From an uncultured Chromatiaceae bacterium (GTDB taxonomy: Bacteria; Pseudomonadota; Gammaproteobacteria; Enterobacterales; Alteromonadaceae), in the NCBI GenBank assembly GCA_946482325.1, contig CAMLRA010000045.1:1-25403 (forward strand): DNA of 25,403 nucleotides, in the 5' to 3' direction. The notes under the pieces are model-generated. The model saw only the letters and a list, made by a program, of their open reading frames with translations. It was not told where the DNA came from and made no database searches. The stretch's first letter is position 1. The number at the start of each line of letters is the position of its first letter. A program made the position numbers and the translations under genes. Positions 23,553-25,403 of this stretch are shown piece after piece.

Positions 23553-25175
23553 ATGACCTCAACACATGACGTGCTGGCTGGCCAGAAACAATGGCTGGGC
23601 CATCCGGTCGGACTTTTTGTCTGTTTTTTTACCGAAATGTGGGAGCGTTTCGCCTTTTACGGCCTCAAAGCGCTGCTGTTTCTTTATCTGACCCAACATC
23701 ATTTATTCAACGACAAAAACGGCTATTTACTGCTGGGCACATATGCCGGTCTTGCTTATGCACTGCCGGTGGTCGGTGGTTTATTAGCTGACAAATATCT
23801 CGGCATGCGTAAAGCCGTCACTTTTGGCGGTGCGCTGATGGCAGTAGGCATGTTAGGCATGGCGTACAAAGGTACGCAAGCCAGTGCCGAAGGCGGTGCC
23901 GATTTACTGGCGCTGCAGGTGATGTACACCTCATTAGCCCTGGTGGCGGTAGGTGTTGGTTTTCTCAAACCGAATATCTCAACCATTGTTGGCCGGCTTT
24001 ATACCGATAGTGACCCGCGCCGCGATTCAGCTTTTACGTTGTTTTATATGGGCATCAATTTAGGCGCGATTTTCTCCAGTTTGTTTGTCGGCTGGATTGG
24101 CATTGCCTATGGCTGGGAATATGGCTTTGGCTCGGCCGGTATCGGTCTGTTGCTGGGGTTAGTCGTGTTCTTAAAAGGCACTAAACACTTCCACGGTCAG
24201 GCCGAACCGGCCAACCCGGCAGTACTTGATGAAAAAGTAGCAGGAATGCGCCGTGAAACGCTGATTTATCTGCTGGCGCTGGTTGGTGTTGCGGTGGTAC
24301 AGCAGATTCTGCAAACCAGTATCGATTTTGGCGCTTTAGGCGCATTGCTTGGCATGGCACCCGGCGCGGAAATTACCGCCACTGAAGTCGTGGCAGTGGC
24401 TTTGACGCTGGTGCTGATGGTCTGGTGGTTTAAGTTCATTTTCGTCCAGTGTAATGCGTTGGAACGCGCCAACATGATTATGCTGATGGTGCTGACCGCC
24501 ATTTCAGCGGTGTTCTGGGGTTTGTATGAACAAACCTACGGCAGCTGGCTGGCGTATTCGGACCGCGTGATGCAAAGCCCGACCTTTGATTTGGGTCTCT
24601 TCAGCTTCGCCTTTAACTCGTCACAGCTGACATTTGTCGCGTCGTTTTTTATCGTGGTACTGGCGTTTCCATTTGCCTGGTTGTGGCCCTGGCTGGATCG
24701 TAAAGGCTGGAATCCGTCGGCACCGAATAAGTTTGGTATCGCGCTGCTCTGCGCTGGCCTGGCCCATTTTATCCTGCAATATGCCGCGTTGAACCCGCTG
24801 GAGAGCGGCCTTGCCGGTTTCTGGTGGTTTATTCTGGCGTATTTCGTCTTAGTGATTGGGGAGATGGCATTATCGCCAATTGGTTTATCTGCGGTCACGG
24901 CGTTGTCAGTGGCCCGGGTCGTCAGCCTGATGATGGGCGTCTGGTTCCTGGCGTCTGCCTTTGGTGAAATGATCGCCGGCCGCTTTGGTGCCTTAGCTTC
25001 TATGCCGGCCGGTACAGCAGTACCGGATGCTTTGAATATATATGCCGAAGTGTTTGCCATTCTCGGCTGGGTGGGCCTCGGCTCTGCGGTACTGATGTTT
25101 GTGCTGTCTCCGCTGCTGACCGGTCTGATCCGCCGGGCGCAGCAATCAGGTCAGCAACAGCAAGTCGAAGGTTAA
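23553..25175 (+). CDS. POT-family oligopeptide/H+ symporter
   Basis: The 540-aa inner-membrane protein imports di- or tripeptides with protons. The diagnostic ExxER motif is in FFTEMWERFAFYG (Glu28, Glu31, Arg32). GGLLADKYLGMRKAV is the family motif in the loop after helix 2, and FTLFYMGINLGAIFSSLFVGWI fits the PTR2 signature. The fold has about 12-14 helices, and the C-terminal part keeps EMALSPIGLSAVTALSV, a conserved substrate-site region. No strong Shine-Dalgarno sequence precedes ATG 23553. TATAGT at about 23491-23496 is a plausible -10 element with a poor -35. The stop is followed after four bases by the next start codon. Confidence 0.93.
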   Translation: MTSTHDVLAGQKQWLGHPVGLFVCFFTEMWERFAFYGLKALLFLYLTQHHLFNDKNGYLLLGTYAGLAYALPVVGGLLADKYLGMRKAVTFGGALMAVGMLGMAYKGTQASAEGGADLLALQVMYTSLALVAVGVGFLKPNISTIVGRLYTDSDPRRDSAFTLFYMGINLGAIFSSLFVGWIGIAYGWEYGFGSAGIGLLLGLVVFLKGTKHFHGQAEPANPAVLDEKVAGMRRETLIYLLALVGVAVVQQILQTSIDFGALGALLGMAPGAEITATEVVAVALTLVLMVWWFKFIFVQCNALERANMIMLMVLTAISAVFWGLYEQTYGSWLAYSDRVMQSPTFDLGLFSFAFNSSQLTFVASFFIVVLAFPFAWLWPWLDRKGWNPSAPNKFGIALLCAGLAHFILQYAALNPLESGLAGFWWFILAYFVLVIGEMALSPIGLSAVTALSVARVVSLMMGVWFLASAFGEMIAGRFGALASMPAGTAVPDALNIYAEVFAILGWVGLGSAVLMFVLSPLLTGLIRRAQQSGQQQQVEG

Positions 25176-25179
25176 CCAG

Positions 25180-25403
25180 ATGCAATGGCTCAGTGATTGG
25201 CGTCAACGTTGCGGACAGGTTTGGCAACAACTGGACTTGTCGCAGCGCTGTTATCTGATCTCAGCGTTGTTGGTGCTGGCCTGGTTGCTGAGTTTCAATA
25301 GCCAATACTGGCTGCTGGGCTTGCTGGGTGTCAGTCTGTTTATTGCTGTGATCAATGACATCTGGCAGGGCTTTTTACGCATCTGGCACAGTTTGCCGGG
25401 CAA
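25180..25403 (+). CDS. Small membrane protein, 3'-truncated by the window
   Basis: ATG 25180 opens four bases after the POT stop and the frame stays open to the window end (74 codons seen). The product starts with a polar amphipathic stretch (MQWLSDWRQRCGQVWQQLDLSQR) and then two hydrophobic segments (YLISALLVLAWLLSF and YWLLGLLGVSLFIAVI). I do not recognise the family. The tight spacing argues for cotranscription and translational coupling with the transporter. Confidence 0.6.
   Translation, partial: MQWLSDWRQRCGQVWQQLDLSQRCYLISALLVLAWLLSFNSQYWLLGLLGVSLFIAVINDIWQGFLRIWHSLPG

Noticed and set aside
1..25403. Mobile element, prophage, CRISPR, toxin-antitoxin or restriction system
   Set aside because: No transposase, integrase, direct-repeat array, methylase or small paired toxin genes were seen; base composition by eye is even across the window.

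Overview
The window looks like ordinary chromosome of a marine or freshwater gammaproteobacterium of the Rheinheimera/Alishewanella type. This rests on family-level resemblance of the proteins, glutamine-rich protein composition, moderately high GC and gene content (RraB, AcpH, DUF3718, the ImuA-ImuB-DnaE2 set). No search was run, so the genus is an inference. I saw no rRNA, tRNA, CRISPR array, transposase, integrase or phage gene.

Layout. Positions 1-3799 (+): the 3' part of an LTA-synthase-family alkaline-phosphatase-fold membrane protein, an exported metallo-beta-lactamase-fold hydrolase and an exported DUF547 protein, the last two followed by hairpin terminators. Positions 3866-16759 (-): a long series of ten same-strand genes. 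Read in transcription order they are imuA, imuB, dnaE2 (SOS mutasome), an unknown 165-aa protein, a large exported six-hairpin glycosidase-like protein, an EamA-type transporter overlapping acpH, rraB, selO and an unknown 100-aa protein. Positions 16760-17097: a gene-poor stretch with a near-perfect LexA box, the imuA promoter and an unexplained hairpin. Positions 17098-17439 (+): a small exported DUF3718 protein.

Positions 17519-19856: a divergent cluster made of pirin and DoxX genes (-) opposite a LysR regulator (+). It resembles the E. coli YhaJ regulator with its targets yhaK (pirin) and yqjF (DoxX). A HAD phosphatase follows the regulator. Positions 20664-25403: an HD-GYP cyclic-di-GMP phosphodiesterase, a second EamA transporter, a convergent alkyltransferase-like (ATL) DNA-repair protein, a divergent tiny Cys-rich oxidoreductase-like protein, a POT peptide/H+ symporter and the start of a small membrane protein cut by the window edge.

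Themes. DNA damage tolerance is represented twice: the LexA-controlled mutasome, and ATL, which flags O6-alkylguanine for excision repair. The pirin/DoxX/LysR group suggests a quinone or electrophile response. Most of the rest is housekeeping. I found no clear, wholly new multigene system. The best leads are the unknown 165-aa gene directly behind dnaE2, the hairpin and mini-ORF on the other side of the SOS box, the His/Asp-rich tail of RraB next to selO, and plus-strand terminators beside a minus-strand glycosidase gene.
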